This document shows, piece by piece, positions 35,330 through 45,537 of a stretch of 64,000 nt of DNA (position 1 is its first letter; every line of letters begins with the position of its first letter). The stretch lies in assembly GCA_947687605.1 (NCBI GenBank), contig CANTUT010000026.1, positions 64,501-128,500 of the forward strand, read 5' to 3'. The DNA is from Reutealis trisperma (taxonomy: Eukaryota; Streptophyta; Magnoliopsida; Malpighiales; Euphorbiaceae). A program made the translations under genes and the position numbers. The notes under the pieces were generated by a model, which ran no database searches, was not told the DNA's origin, and saw only the letters and a list, made by a program, of their open reading frames with translations.

Positions 35330-36660
35330 GCTGAGGATGCTTTCATCGCATTTCCTCCTCCGCTTCCCTAGTGCACTCAAATTATCCCATGATTTTGCCA
35401 CTGAACCTTAATCATGGGTATCTCCTTATTTCTTAACTTCTTTACTTGTCGATACTCTATAGCTATTGGTGATTCCTCATAAGATAGTTGTTCATCTAAC
35501 GAAATGTCTGGAGGTAAAAGAATGTGCGATGGATCTGACATATATTTCCTTAACATGGAAATGTGGAACACTGGGTGTACATGCGCCAAAGTTGGAGGTA
35601 GGGCAAGTCTATAAGACACTTCTCCAGCCTTGTCTAAGATTTCGAAAGGACCTATGAAACGAGGTGATAACTTTCCTTTCTTGCCAAATCTCATAACTCC
35701 TTTCATTGGCGAAACCTTTAAGAACACGTGATCTCCCACAGTGAATTGGACTTCTTTTCGCTTAGGGTCCGCATAACTCTTTTATTGACTGAATGCCATC
35801 TTCAGTCTATCTTGAATTGTTGGTGCTTTTTCCGTGGTCTCCTTAAGCAATTCAGGAATTTCTATATGCTTGTCTCTAGGTTCAATCCAACAAATCAGAG
35901 AATGACACTTCCTCCCATGCAATGCTTCGTATGGCACCATGCAAATGGACGAATGATAGCTGTTGTTATAGGCGAATTCCATCAGGGGTAAATAGTTATC
36001 CCAGCTACCACCAAAATCCAAAACACACATCCTTAGCATGTCCTCGAGTGTCTGAATCATTCTTTCAGACTGGCTGTCCGTTTGAGGATGAAACGCCGTA
36101 CTAAAATCTAATTGTGTTCCTAACGCTTCTTGCAACTTTTGACAATACCTTGAGGTGAATTGCATTCCTCGATCAGAGATGATGGAAATTGGCACTCTGT
36201 GTAGTTTCACGATCTCATCTATATATAACTACGCATACTGAGTGGCAGAATAAGTGGTCTTAACTCCTAGGAAATGGGCAGACTTAGTCAATCTATCTAC
36301 TATGACCCATATAGAGTCATATCCTTTGGAGGTCCTAGGTAAACCAACAATGAAATCCATAGTGATGCGCTCCCACTTCCATTTGGGTAGTCGAATCTCT
36401 TGTAGCAATCCTGAGGGTCATTGATGTTCATACTTGACTTGTTGGCAAGTCAGACAGGATGCTACAAACTTAGCTATATCTTTCTTCAATCCAGGCCACC
36501 AATAATTAGCTTTCACGTCGTGGTACATCTTAGTAGTTCTAGGATGAGCGCAGTAAGGTGTCTAATGTGCTTCCTTCAATATCCTTTCCTTTAGTCCCTC
36601 CACATCAGGCACGCATACTCTATTCTTACACTTTAAAACTCCATTGACTATCTCAAACTC
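35330..36660 (-). pseudogene. Chromovirus integrase and C-terminal chromodomain region
   Basis: Reading down the minus strand: MYHDVKANYWWPGLKKDI and SCLTCQQVKYEHQ (HHCC finger), a TGA at an expected Arg, then WVIVDRLTKSAHF with catalytic Asp at 36295-36297. A TAG stands at an expected Gln, then ISDRGMQF (Asp 36172-36174) and QTDSQSERMIQTLED (Glu 36064-36066), giving exact DD35E spacing. The GPFEILDKAGEVSYRLALPP section and PVFHISMLRKY follow, then YRQVKKLRNKEIPMIKVQWQ, a chromodomain-like end (35377-35739) cut short by a stop. The core is well preserved apart from stops and at least one frameshift near 35740-35780. Confidence 0.85.
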
Positions 36661-36717
36661 AAGGTTCTTTCCTTCTCTCGTCTCATCCTTCAACTTCACC
36701 AAGTAGGGGTCTCTATC

Positions 36718-37320
36718 TTACACATTCCTTGTTTCTTCCATTAACTTAGATCTCACTTGGAAATGAGCTAATAGAACTCTTGATCCTCCAATCTCCAGTC
36801 TCAATCCTTGATTAAACATTTCCTTTAGTTCCTTCACAGTCAGCCTTTTTCTCACATCCACATGGGCTAGGCTTCCCATCGACTTTCGACTTAAGGCATT
36901 TGCCAGTACATTTGCCTTCCCAGGATGATAAAGAATCTGACAGTCATAATCCTTCAATAGTTCGATCCATCTCCTTTGTCTTAGATTAAGGTCACTTTGG
37001 CTCAGGATATATTGAAGACTCTTATGATCCGTGTAAATCTCACACTTTGTCCCATACATGTAATTTCTCCAGATCTTTAAAGCGAACACTACTGCAGCTA
37101 ATTCTAAATCATAAGTAGGGTAATTCACTTCATGTCTCTTTAGTTGTCGTGATGCATAGGCGATGACTTTTCCTCTTTGCATTAGAACGCACCCAAGACC
37201 TACTCTCGAAGCATCGCAATATACCGTGAATCCTTCCTCTCCTTTAGGTAATGTCAAAATTGGTGCCGATACCAAACACTCTTTGAGTTTCTGAAAACTC
37301 TTCTCACAAGACTCTTCCAA
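36718..37320 (-). pseudogene. Chromovirus RNase H
   Basis: A 200-codon open piece with FTVYCDASRVGLGCVLMQ, VIAYASRQLKRHEVNYP, ELAAVVFALKIWRNYMYG and CEIYTDHKSLQYIL, then KDYDCQILYHPGKANVLANA. The Asp-Glu-Asp residues of the gypsy RNase H are present, and the connection domain follows. It is the best preserved enzyme domain of this copy. It is separated from RT by a frameshift near 37320. Confidence 0.85.
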
Positions 37321-37540
37321 TTGAACTTAACTTGTTTTCTTGTCAACTTGGTCAATGGGGCTGCTATCTTAGAAAAATCCTGCATGAATCTACAATAATA
37401 TCCCGCCATGCCCAAGAAACTTCGTACTTCAGAAATTGTTGTGGGCCTTGGCCAATTTGCTACTGCTTCAACTTTCTTAGGATCATCTTGAATTCCTTCC
37501 TTACTTACTACATGTCCAAGAAAGTTAACTGACTCCATCC
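37321..37540 (-). pseudogene. Chromovirus RT, C-terminal remainder
   Basis: Contains NFLGHVVSKEGIQDDPKKVE, SFLGMAGYYCRFMQDFSKIA and PLTKLTRKQVKFNW, the thumb end of RT. The catalytic palm is deleted. At 37541 the sequence changes to LTR, and an ORF (37254-37643) reads across the junction, which is an accident of the deletion. Confidence 0.8.
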
Positions 37541-38359
37541 AAAATTGTGATTTTAAGTTATAGAATTCACCTTTGAAAAAATCTTGCGGAAAGAATCGTG
37601 TTTTCAGTTGAAAATAAATTTTCTCTCCCAAAAATTCACTCAAATAGAATTGAATCTATAGAAATCAGTAATCAAATAATTCAAAATGATTTTCCCATAA
37701 TTTATTTCATAGAAAATAGTTTAGAAATCGAAAGAGATTAAAAACTTACGATTACGGTCACAAAATCGCGAAACGGTAAGGTGTTTTTGATAATTCGGTA
37801 GAGAGAATTATTTTGAGAGGTTTTTCTGCCAGAATACAGAAAGAATGAGGGAGTGGCTGCTGGAAAACCCTTGCTGGCCAAAAATTTAAATATATATTAG
37901 GGTTGGAGTGGAATTTCCACTATTACCCTTAATGAAATAAGTTAGGAGCATTTTTGTGTAGTGGGCTTTTGGGTATTGGGCCTTTTTCTTTAAAAATTTC
38001 AGCTGAAGTGTTTAGAAATAAAAATAATATTTTTCTTTTTTAATTCTGGAATATTTCCCTCAAAATATTTATTTAAAAATATTTTAAAAATACCCATAAA
38101 ATTATTTTATGCTTAAAAATTATTTTATACATGAAAATTCATTTTATTTAAAATAAATTCTTTTATGCAAATGTATTTCATGTAAGTCATTTATTTCACA
38201 ATAGCAACATATATTATGCATATTAAAATTAATTTAATATGCCACATACTCATCAATCACTTAGATCACAAACATTCACACAAGCACACACTTAACCTTA
38301 TACATTCTAATTCAAGCAATTTATCATGAAAATTCCTAGGGTGGGTGTGGGTTGTTACA
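37541..38359 (-). repeat. Chromovirus family A 5' LTR, first 819 bases only
   Basis: Close match to 34465-35267. Starts TGTAACAACC on the minus strand at 38359, with AGTTG next to it. The rest of the LTR is deleted. Confidence 0.85.
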
Positions 38360-38364
38360 AGTTG

Positions 38365-39660
38365 CCAATTTGATGGCTTCCCAGATGACAATCCTAACAC
38401 TCATCTTGAGAATTTTTTGGAGATTTGTGACACATTTAAGATCAATAATGTCTCAGATGATGCGATTAGGCTGTGTTTGTTCCCTTTTTCACTTCGGGAC
38501 AAACCAAAGAAGTGGCTTAAGTCTTTCTGAACGAGCACTTTTATTACATGGAATCAATTGGTAGAGAAATTCTTGGAGAAATACTTCCCACCATCCAAGA
38601 CCGCTAAGTTAATGAATGATATCTCTTCCTTTCTTCTGCAAGATGGTGAGACTCTTTATGATGCATGGGAAAGATTTAAAGACTTGTTGAGGAGGTGTCC
38701 ACATCATGGCCTTGCACTATAACTCTAGATTCAAACTTTCTACAATGGTTTGAACTATGCAAGCAAGCAGTCTATCAATGCGGCAGCCGGTAGTTCCATC
38801 AACAACAAGACACCTGAAGAGGCAAGGGACTTGATTGAAGGTATGGCTCTCACAAACTATCAGTGGCAAGTCCCTATAGATTAGAGAAGGATTGGAGGAG
38901 GTGGTCCACATCAGGTGGACCCAATTGTCATATTGACCTCTCAGCTTGAAGCCATGAATAGAAAAATGGATTCCTTGACCGCATCTTCATCTAGAAGACA
39001 AGCTCATATTATGTTTTGTGATTGGTGTGGGGGAGGACACCAAAGTCAAGAATGTCAAAGTGGCAACAATTTTGCCAAGCTGGAGCAGGTAGATTATATG
39101 AGAAATGCTTTGAGATAGCATAACAACCCTTACAGTAACACATATAATTCGGGGTGGAGGAATCACCCTAATTTCTCATGGAATAATTAGTCTAACCTAA
39201 GACCAACGACTGGATTTTAGTAGCAGCCTCAATACCAACAAGCTCCACCTAAGAAGACTTCTTTAGAGGAAATGATGGAGAAATTTATTAAATCTTTTGA
39301 CCAGAGGCATAAGGTAGCTGAGACAGCACTTAGGAATCAATAGGCCTCTATTCATAATTTAGAGAATCAGATGGGCCAGATTGCTAAAATACTTAGTTAG
39401 CAACCACAAGGAAGTTTGCCTAGCAACACCGAGGCAAATCCAAAAGAACAGCTGAAAGCAATCACTCTAAGGAGTGGTAAGCAAGTTAAAGGGGCTGTTA
39501 AGAAAAACCAAGAAGAAGTGGTTAGGGAAAAGGCACAGGGTGCCAATGACAAAGAAGCTAAAAAGGAAGTTACAGAAGGGGAGGAGACAACAGTAGAGAA
39601 AGAGAGAAAAGAAGCAACACAAGAGCCTACCCTAATGGTAAAGGAGTATCAGCCTTGAGT
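38365..39660 (+). pseudogene. Athila gag, central and C-terminal part
   Basis: CQFDGFPDDNPNTHLENFLE, CDTFKINNVSDDAIRL and LFPFSLRDKPKKWLKSF match the retrotransposon gag family region. After a TGA it continues with WNQLVEKFLEKYFPPSK and DLLRRCPHHGLAL. The zinc-knuckle-like CDWCGGGHQSQEC lies at about 39018-39056. NLENQMGQIAKIL and PQGSLPSNTEANPKEQLKAI follow, then a Lys/Glu-rich tail (39480-39640). About nine in-frame stops are visible, several at expected Gln codons. Confidence 0.8.
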
Positions 39661-40428
39661 GCCATATTCAGCTCATTTGCATAAGGATAAAATTGATGCT
39701 TAGTTTGGTAAGTTTTGTGAATTATTTAAGCAACTTCATATTAATATACAATTTGCTGAGGTTTTATCACAAATGCCCAAATATGCTAAGTTTCTAAAAG
39801 AGCTACTTTCTAACAAAAGAAAGCTCGAAGAGGTATCATTTATGCATTTGTCAGAAAAGAGCTTGGCAATTTTGCAAAGAAGGTTACCTAAGAAGTTAAA
39901 AGACCTTGGTAGTTTTAATATTCCATGTTTCATAGGTAACCTTTCAATTGAAAATGTCTTAACTGACTTGGGGGCTAGCATTAGTGTTATGCCTTACAAG
40001 ATGTTTACAGAATTGGGTATTGGAGAACCCAAACCAACACATATGACTATTCAGCTAGCTGACAAGTCTGTGGTACACCCTCGAGGGATTTTGGAAGATG
40101 TGTTGGTAAAAGTCGGGGAATTTATTTTCCCTAATGACTTTGTCATCATAGATATGGATGAGGACGCGGATGTTTCACTTATCCTTGGTAGGCCATTCTT
40201 AAATACAACTCGTGCCATTATTGACGTCCATGATGGCACATTGACTTTGAGAGTGGGGAATGAAAAAGTTATCTTTCATATTGCTAATGCTATGAAGTAC
40301 CCACTTACACTTGATGAAGTAGATTCATGCGATGATGTTATTGAGCATGAAACCATCAATTTTGTTACTAACATTATTTCTAAAGATCCCCTTGAGTTGT
40401 ATTTAGTGCAGGAAAATGTTGAGGATTA
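39661..40428 (+). pseudogene. Athila aspartic protease domain
   Basis: The open piece 39773-40429 (218 codons) is the longest clean ORF of this element. It contains MPKYAKFLKELLSNKRKLEE, then NVLTDLGASISVMPYKMF with the D-L-G-A-S active-site form usual in Athila, then LADKSVVHPRGILEDVLVKV, DEDADVSLILGRPFLNTTRA and HDGTLTLRVGNEKVIFHI. No active-site loss is visible. It would cleave the gag-pol precursor. It continues through a stop at 40426-40428 towards RT. Confidence 0.85.
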
Positions 40429-40870
40429 GGAAGCAAAAGAGCAGCTGGCTTATTTGGAGGCAAGCAAATCATTTAAGAGTTAGGCATTTGAACCAATTAA
40501 AATGCCCAAGGAAGAAAAGATGAGGCCTTCTATAGTAGACCCACATATTTTGGAACTTAAACCCCTTCTAAAGCACCTTGAGTATGGATTTTTGAAAGAG
40601 GGAAAGAAGTTACCAATAATTTTGAATGCTAGCCTATCTTCCCAGCAAAAAGCTAGACTGATTGAAATGCTAAAAAAGTACAAGAAGGTAATAGCTTAAA
40701 AGATAGCAGACATTGAAGGTATTAGTTTGTCATTCTACACTCATAAAATACTTATAGAGGATTTGTTTAAAGAAGTCGTGCAGCCACAGAGGAGACTAAA
40801 CCTAAAGATAAAGGAGGTAGTGAAGGCTGAGGTGATCAAATTACTTGATGCGGGAATCATCTATCCAAGT
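40429..40870 (+). pseudogene. Athila RT, N-terminal part only
   Basis: 40502-40699 is open: MRPSIVDPHILELKPLLKHL and LNASLSSQQKARLIEMLKKY. After a TAA comes a section with LNLKIKEVVKAEVIKLLDAG then IIYPS, the start of the fingers. At about 40870 the homology ends, before any catalytic motif. Confidence 0.8.
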
Positions 40871-40950
40871 TATGTCAAAACCAGGTGATTTAGACCTGCA
40901 AGTCAAAAAGTCAATAGACATAATTATGAGGGAGCCCCCACCAGCTTAGC

Positions 40951-40958
40951 TATATATA
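40951..40958 (+). promoter_or_regulatory. TATA box of the plant-mobile-domain gene
   Basis: TATATATA stands about 90 bases before the ATG at 41051, followed by a C/T-rich leader (CCTCTCCCTCTTCTCC). The arrangement is typical of plant promoters. It is inferred from sequence only. Confidence 0.5.
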
Positions 40959-41050
40959 CACCTCTCCCTCTTCTCCATTTCATTTACACTTTTTTCCTTC
41001 TAAGTTCTCTCACTCTAAATTTCTCACTAAATTTCCTTTAGTTTTTTATA

Positions 41051-41171
41051 ATGGAATACTACTATGTTGCTCCAATAGACAACTTAAATCTTGAAATATT
41101 GCTAAAAAAGCCAGAACACTATGTCAGTTATGATGGAAAACTTCAGGAATGTTCTGTTTTTGCATTTTAGG

Positions 41172-41221
<50 letters not shown>

Positions 41222-43265
41222 TTATTATTGTTATTATTTATTATTTATTTTTCTTTTTTTCTTTTCTTTTTTTTTCTTTTTTTTTTTTAATTCGTCATTT
41301 CATTTTTTAAGCATACACATTTAAGACTGAAAGGAAGCAGGAGTATTATGCAGTCAATTCATCTTTTCCTTAATGAACGAGATGCCAGACGTTAGCAACT
41401 TAAACCGTTTGGTTTACTTGGGTGGTTGGAGTTAGATGTCAATTTGTCAACATTATTGTGACTAAGGCATTGGCAGGGCACTAGTAGGACACCACAAATA
41501 CATTCCACTTCATATATGGTGAGATGACAGTTACTCCCTTCGAGTGGAGTATGATCACAGGTTTGCATTTTGGCTTCTGCCCCTTAAAGTTTCATCCTTC
41601 TTGGATTGACCTCTCTCCTTTGAAGATGATTGCTTTGATTAGAGTTGATCCACCTCGTGAGAATGTTAATGTCCCATACTATTGATTTCATTACATCTTA
41701 AGAAACATAAGGGAGACACCATGATAGTATACCATAAACCAAGGTGGCAGGCTACATGCATTAATTATTTTTGCTGTACTTTTCTACATAATGGCAAAGA
41801 CTCTATTAACTTGGGCATCTTATACTCCCTGAAGAACTTGGATGAGATTGGTTAGTTTAATTGGGGGGCGGCAAGTATCTCTGTGCCATATACAATGAGA
41901 TGTGTGGCATTTTTCATGAGAAGTACAATGGCTGTGATGGCACTTCTATTATTTGGGAGGTGAGTCTTTATACTTTATCCATACCTCTTGCCCCCTATTC
42001 TGTGATTAATTGATTTTCTATCTTTTTTTTAGTATTAGGCTTATGAGCATTTTCTAGAGTTGGCCCCTCAATTGCAGAATTTTGATATTGTTGATCCATT
42101 ATATAGGCACCTTTGGAGGTAGGCCAACAGCCAGGCTGAGTATTTATTGGTGACTTTTGAGACTTGCAAATTGACCTTTGCTTTTTTAACCCCATAGCAG
42201 GTACCTTTGTGAATGTAGACTTGTATTTACTTACATTCATTACCTCTTACCCAATGATTTGTTTTATAAGTGAGCTTGGCTCCTTTGGACAGGTTGATGG
42301 CCTGGGTATTGGACCAAGTCAAGCCAGGCCAAGCCTAGACCTGACCTCTTATCATCTTTTATTGTGCTGCAGGCCTTTGAGACTATTCTACCTAGCATAG
42401 AGAGTGAGGGCTCAAGTTATGGGAGTGAAAGTGGTTCTGATGCCTCCTCCTATAGACATGAGACATGGTTTTGCCATTCTGTGTAAGGACATTTTGGCTG
42501 CTAGAATTTCTTATTTAGACTTCTTTTCATCTGATGTTGACTATGATGAGTTCAGTGAGACTTACTTGATGTAGGGCACGCCTTCTTTAAATGACTCAAG
42601 GAGGTCGACTTATCAGTGGTCTACTTTTGGCACCTCTCGAATGCCTTGATCCCAATCTGGTAGTGTTACTCCATTACCATCAAAGGTCAGTAGCATAGGA
42701 CCCAGGTCTGGCAATGCTGCTCTTAGGGCATTACCTCTGAGGGTTGATAGTTCGGGCTTTAGGTCTAGTCCCTTGAGTTCTATGGCTAGTCCTTTAGATG
42801 CTAATGTTTGCATCTTAGCTCAAGCTCCAAATGCTTCTATAGGAGGCTCGACTGCCCTTATTCCCTCCATCTTTTTCACTTACTTAGTTACCTACTTACC
42901 TTGAATACTTCTCTTATGATGGTAGGTATTGACGACATGATCTCAAGGATAGGCGATTGCCCTTCTTTCCTACCATCTGAGAACATCACAGTGGTATGAC
43001 TTTATATAATTGCTAGTTAGTTCTTGATTGCTTTTTGGTTATTCTTATGTTTGGATTTTCTTTTCATATCTTGATATATTTTGATCACTATCACTACAAT
43101 CTTTTGGGCTAGTATGCATATTACATGAGTAGCACCCTATGCTGCTTGGACATGCTTGAAGAAGAAGTGAAGGTGTTTAGGCAGGATCGTCATAGGTCTA
43201 GGCGTAGCTGTTAGTGATCCTCCTGATAGCTTTAGAATATTATATATGCCATTTATACATGTTTT
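41051..43265 (+). pseudogene. Plant mobile domain (PMD, MAIN-like) gene, broken
   Basis: The start MEYYYVAPIDNLNLEILLKK ends after 39 codons and is followed by a TA microsatellite. Further on, across frames, are NTFHFIYGEMTVTPFEWSMI and TGLHFGFCPLKFHPSW (about 41490-41600), then NLGILYSLKNLDEIG (about 41810-41850). A likely donor GAG|GTGAGTC lies near 41957. After an intron-like T-rich stretch comes YEHFLELAPQLQNFDIVDPL (42040-42100). This order matches the plant mobile domain shared by MAIN/MAIL proteins and by Mutator and gypsy elements. The C-terminal part is Ser-rich (42640-42800). Many stops and frameshifts; not functional. It may be a transposon-borne copy rather than a host gene. Confidence 0.6.
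41173..41217. repeat. (TA)n microsatellite
   Basis: An uninterrupted TA run, followed by a T-rich stretch to about 41290. It lies inside the broken PMD gene. Confidence 0.95.
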
Positions 43266-44967
43266 TGTAAGGTTTAGCCTGAGCACCAGTCCGATTTGTT
43301 AAAGGGAATCGAACTGCTCTTTAGGAGAAACATCACGATTGGAACTCGCTATGAATTTAGAAAATTGTATTTTGTAAATTGTAATTTGTAAAAGGAGTCA
43401 CCACTTTAATTTTGTTTATTTTAGTTGGAAAAATTAAAGGAAAAACCTAATTTGATTAACTCCAAAATTATACCATTTATCCTAAGGAAAAGCACTAGTC
43501 CTTAAATGACTAAAAAGGGCTCAGGGACTAGGTTTTGATTAAAACATTTTAAAAAATTAGTTTGGCATAAATACAAAATAGCTTTTGTAACAAGAAGTTT
43601 TATGTATGCATGAATAGACATAATATGATGTATAAAACAAATATTATTCGTGCAATGCATGGCAAATGTTAAATAATGACAATTACAAAATGCAAAAAAT
43701 AAAGGAAAACTACTTAAAATTATTACAAGTTAAAATATCAAAATCAGGGAATCTTTCCTCTAGCCTTTATGGGTTCTAGGAAAAGCATACATTCCCTAAA
43801 TATAATCTAAACAACTAAAGTAAGAAAAAGTAATAAAACAATTGTAATAAAAAGAATTAAAGTTTTAACTTTTATTTAAGAAAAGCAATTTTGATCCTAA
43901 ACTATGTGAAGAACATGATAGAGAGAAGAAGTTGTTAATTTTAGCAGAGTTAATGTCTTAGAGATGGCATGCCTGCGTATCCCTTTGAATGGGAGTCAAA
44001 CCTCATACAGTTCTTACTTCTTGCGAAGGAGGAGTTTTTAAGTCATTGCCTTTGTTATCATGTTTTGATTGATTCTAAGGCACAAAGATTTGTTAATAAA
44101 GTTAGATTTTAATTAACAATAATTAAATCTTTTCGTATTTAGATCTTGAAATTGGAATTGAAAAGGAAAAGGAAAGAACTTTTATCTTAGGCTTTTGGCA
44201 GCGACGAATGTACGGAATAAGCTTGGCATTGGATCTAAGTTCTACCTTGGCTTGGGAATGGCATGAGCACTCTTTTTGGAAAAAAGACTCTTGAATAGCA
44301 TGAACTCTTTTTTGAAGGAATGACTTTAGATCACACCCTTGCTTGAATACCACAAATTCCCTTTGAAATAAGGAACTTGAATTTCTTGAGTAGGAGGCTT
44401 AGGAATAGGGTTTAAGTTGGTTAGAAGGCTTATGAATAAGAGGTGATTAAGAGGCTTATGAATAAGGTTTTATATGATGGAAGAGATTTTGGAATGGGGT
44501 TTTAGGAGATTAGGAGGTTTATGAAGAGGGTTTTAATGATTGGGAGGCTTAGAAATAGGGTTTTAGAAAGCTTTAGTGGGAGTACAGAAGTATGTAATTA
44601 TGTGTGAAAGTTGCTAGGAGGTGCAAGGTATTTATAGGTGGAGTTTGGGGGCTCAAAATAGTGAATTTTTGATGTGAGATCAAGAAAAGTATGCTGCAAC
44701 AACTGGATTAGGGTCTGCAGCAAATTTTTTTAGCCCGCTCTCATCCATTTTTTATCTGATTTAGGTCCAGTTTGATTCTATGGGTTTGTAATCGAGTGCT
44801 AGTCATATGAAGTGCAAGTTTGAGAAAATTTATTTTTTCAATGGGCCACTACCTAACACCTTGCAAGGGGAGCTGCCCCTTTGACCTTGTTTAGCAGGAC
44901 TGCTGTATTGGCTTGGCAAATGTCAAGCTGTGGCCATATTCCAAGGGTGCAAATTTGAGGATTCATA
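43266..44967 (-). mobile_element. Tat/Ogre-lineage solo LTR, minus strand
   Basis: On the minus strand it starts TATGAATCCTCAAATTTGC, similar to the start at 58102, and ends ...GCTCAGGCTAAACCTTACA. It is 1702 bp, nearly the same as the LTR at 8786. The flanks are GTTTT (43261-43265) and GTTTC (44968-44972), a 5-bp target duplication with one mismatch. No primer site or polypurine tract adjoins, so it is a solo LTR. A TATA box is at 44629-44636. The AGGAGTCACCACTTTAATTT phrase is the complement of one shared by the other Tat LTRs. ORFs inside are chance. Confidence 0.8.
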
Positions 44968-45537
44968 GTTTCTAAGATGACCATGCACTTTTTTTTTTTT
45001 TTTTTTTTAGCTTTATGTTATGTTATATGGATGTATGCATGATGAATATGAATGTGATGCATCTAATCCCTATGGCTTCCATTATGCTTTCCTTAAATTT
45101 TCTCTCTCTCTCTATCTTTTTTTTTTTGACTAATTCTCTTATGAAAATGGTACTTAAGACATGAAACTTTTAAGAAAAAATGTCAAATTTTGCTTAAAGG
45201 CTAAACAAGCAAAAAGGGACAAAAGCATACTGGGCAGCATGGAGTTGGTGCCACCATAGCTAGTAGCACAAGAATTGTGCTGCCTTGAGCAGCGGCATTG
45301 AAATCGTGATGCCATTATTGGAGGTAACAAAGATGTGCCACTGAGATGGGTAGCATGAAAGTCATGCCGTAGGGTGGATCTATCATTAGATCCAGGCTTG
45401 GTTCCTATTTAAAATCTTTTTTGATTGGCCACTTTCATACTACCTTAATTTTTGAGCCCCTAAGATTGTTTCTTTTTATTCTCTTCTTTCTTATTATTTT
45501 TTTTATTTCTCTCACAACAGAGCCCTATTTTAGCCAT
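44968..45537 (+). other. Spacer with a possible promoter before the DUF7745-like ORF
   Basis: Holds poly-T runs (44990-45010, 45117-45128) and a CT repeat near 45102. TATTTAAA stands at 45406-45413, about 125 bases before the ATG at 45538, with a T/C-rich leader between. No gene is seen. The phrases around 45230-45370 contain loose repeats of GGCAGCATGG and GGGTAGCATG type. Confidence 0.4.

Larger units (their letters stand above)
31867..38359 (-). mobile_element. Nested chromovirus (family A) with large internal deletion
   Basis: A minus-strand element inserted in Athila gag, with direct repeats ACTTG (31862-31866) and AGTTG (38360-38364), one mismatch. It has a full 3' LTR (31867-35267), polypurine tract, chromodomain region, integrase, RNase H and the end of RT, then jumps at about 37541 to the first 819 bases of the 5' LTR. 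The rest of the 5' LTR, primer site, gag, protease and most of RT are deleted. The two LTR parts look about 95% identical by eye over a short sample, suggesting a fairly recent insertion relative to its surroundings. Confidence 0.85.
30184..40870 (+). mobile_element. Athila-lineage element, truncated and hosting a nested chromovirus
   Basis: 5' LTR, tRNA-Asp-type primer site and gag start (30184-31866) continue at 38360 with the rest of gag, protease and the start of RT, up to about 40870. Between them lies a minus-strand chromovirus. With the insert removed, the gag sequence joins across ACTTGCCAATTTGATGG. RT is lost after the IIYPS segment; no RNase H, integrase, env-like ORF or 3' LTR follows, and the sequence changes to a plant-mobile-domain gene. 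The coding part is dotted with stops. Confidence 0.85.

Noticed and set aside
37254..37643. Possible fusion gene
   Set aside because: It spans a deletion junction between LTR and RT; half of it is non-coding LTR.
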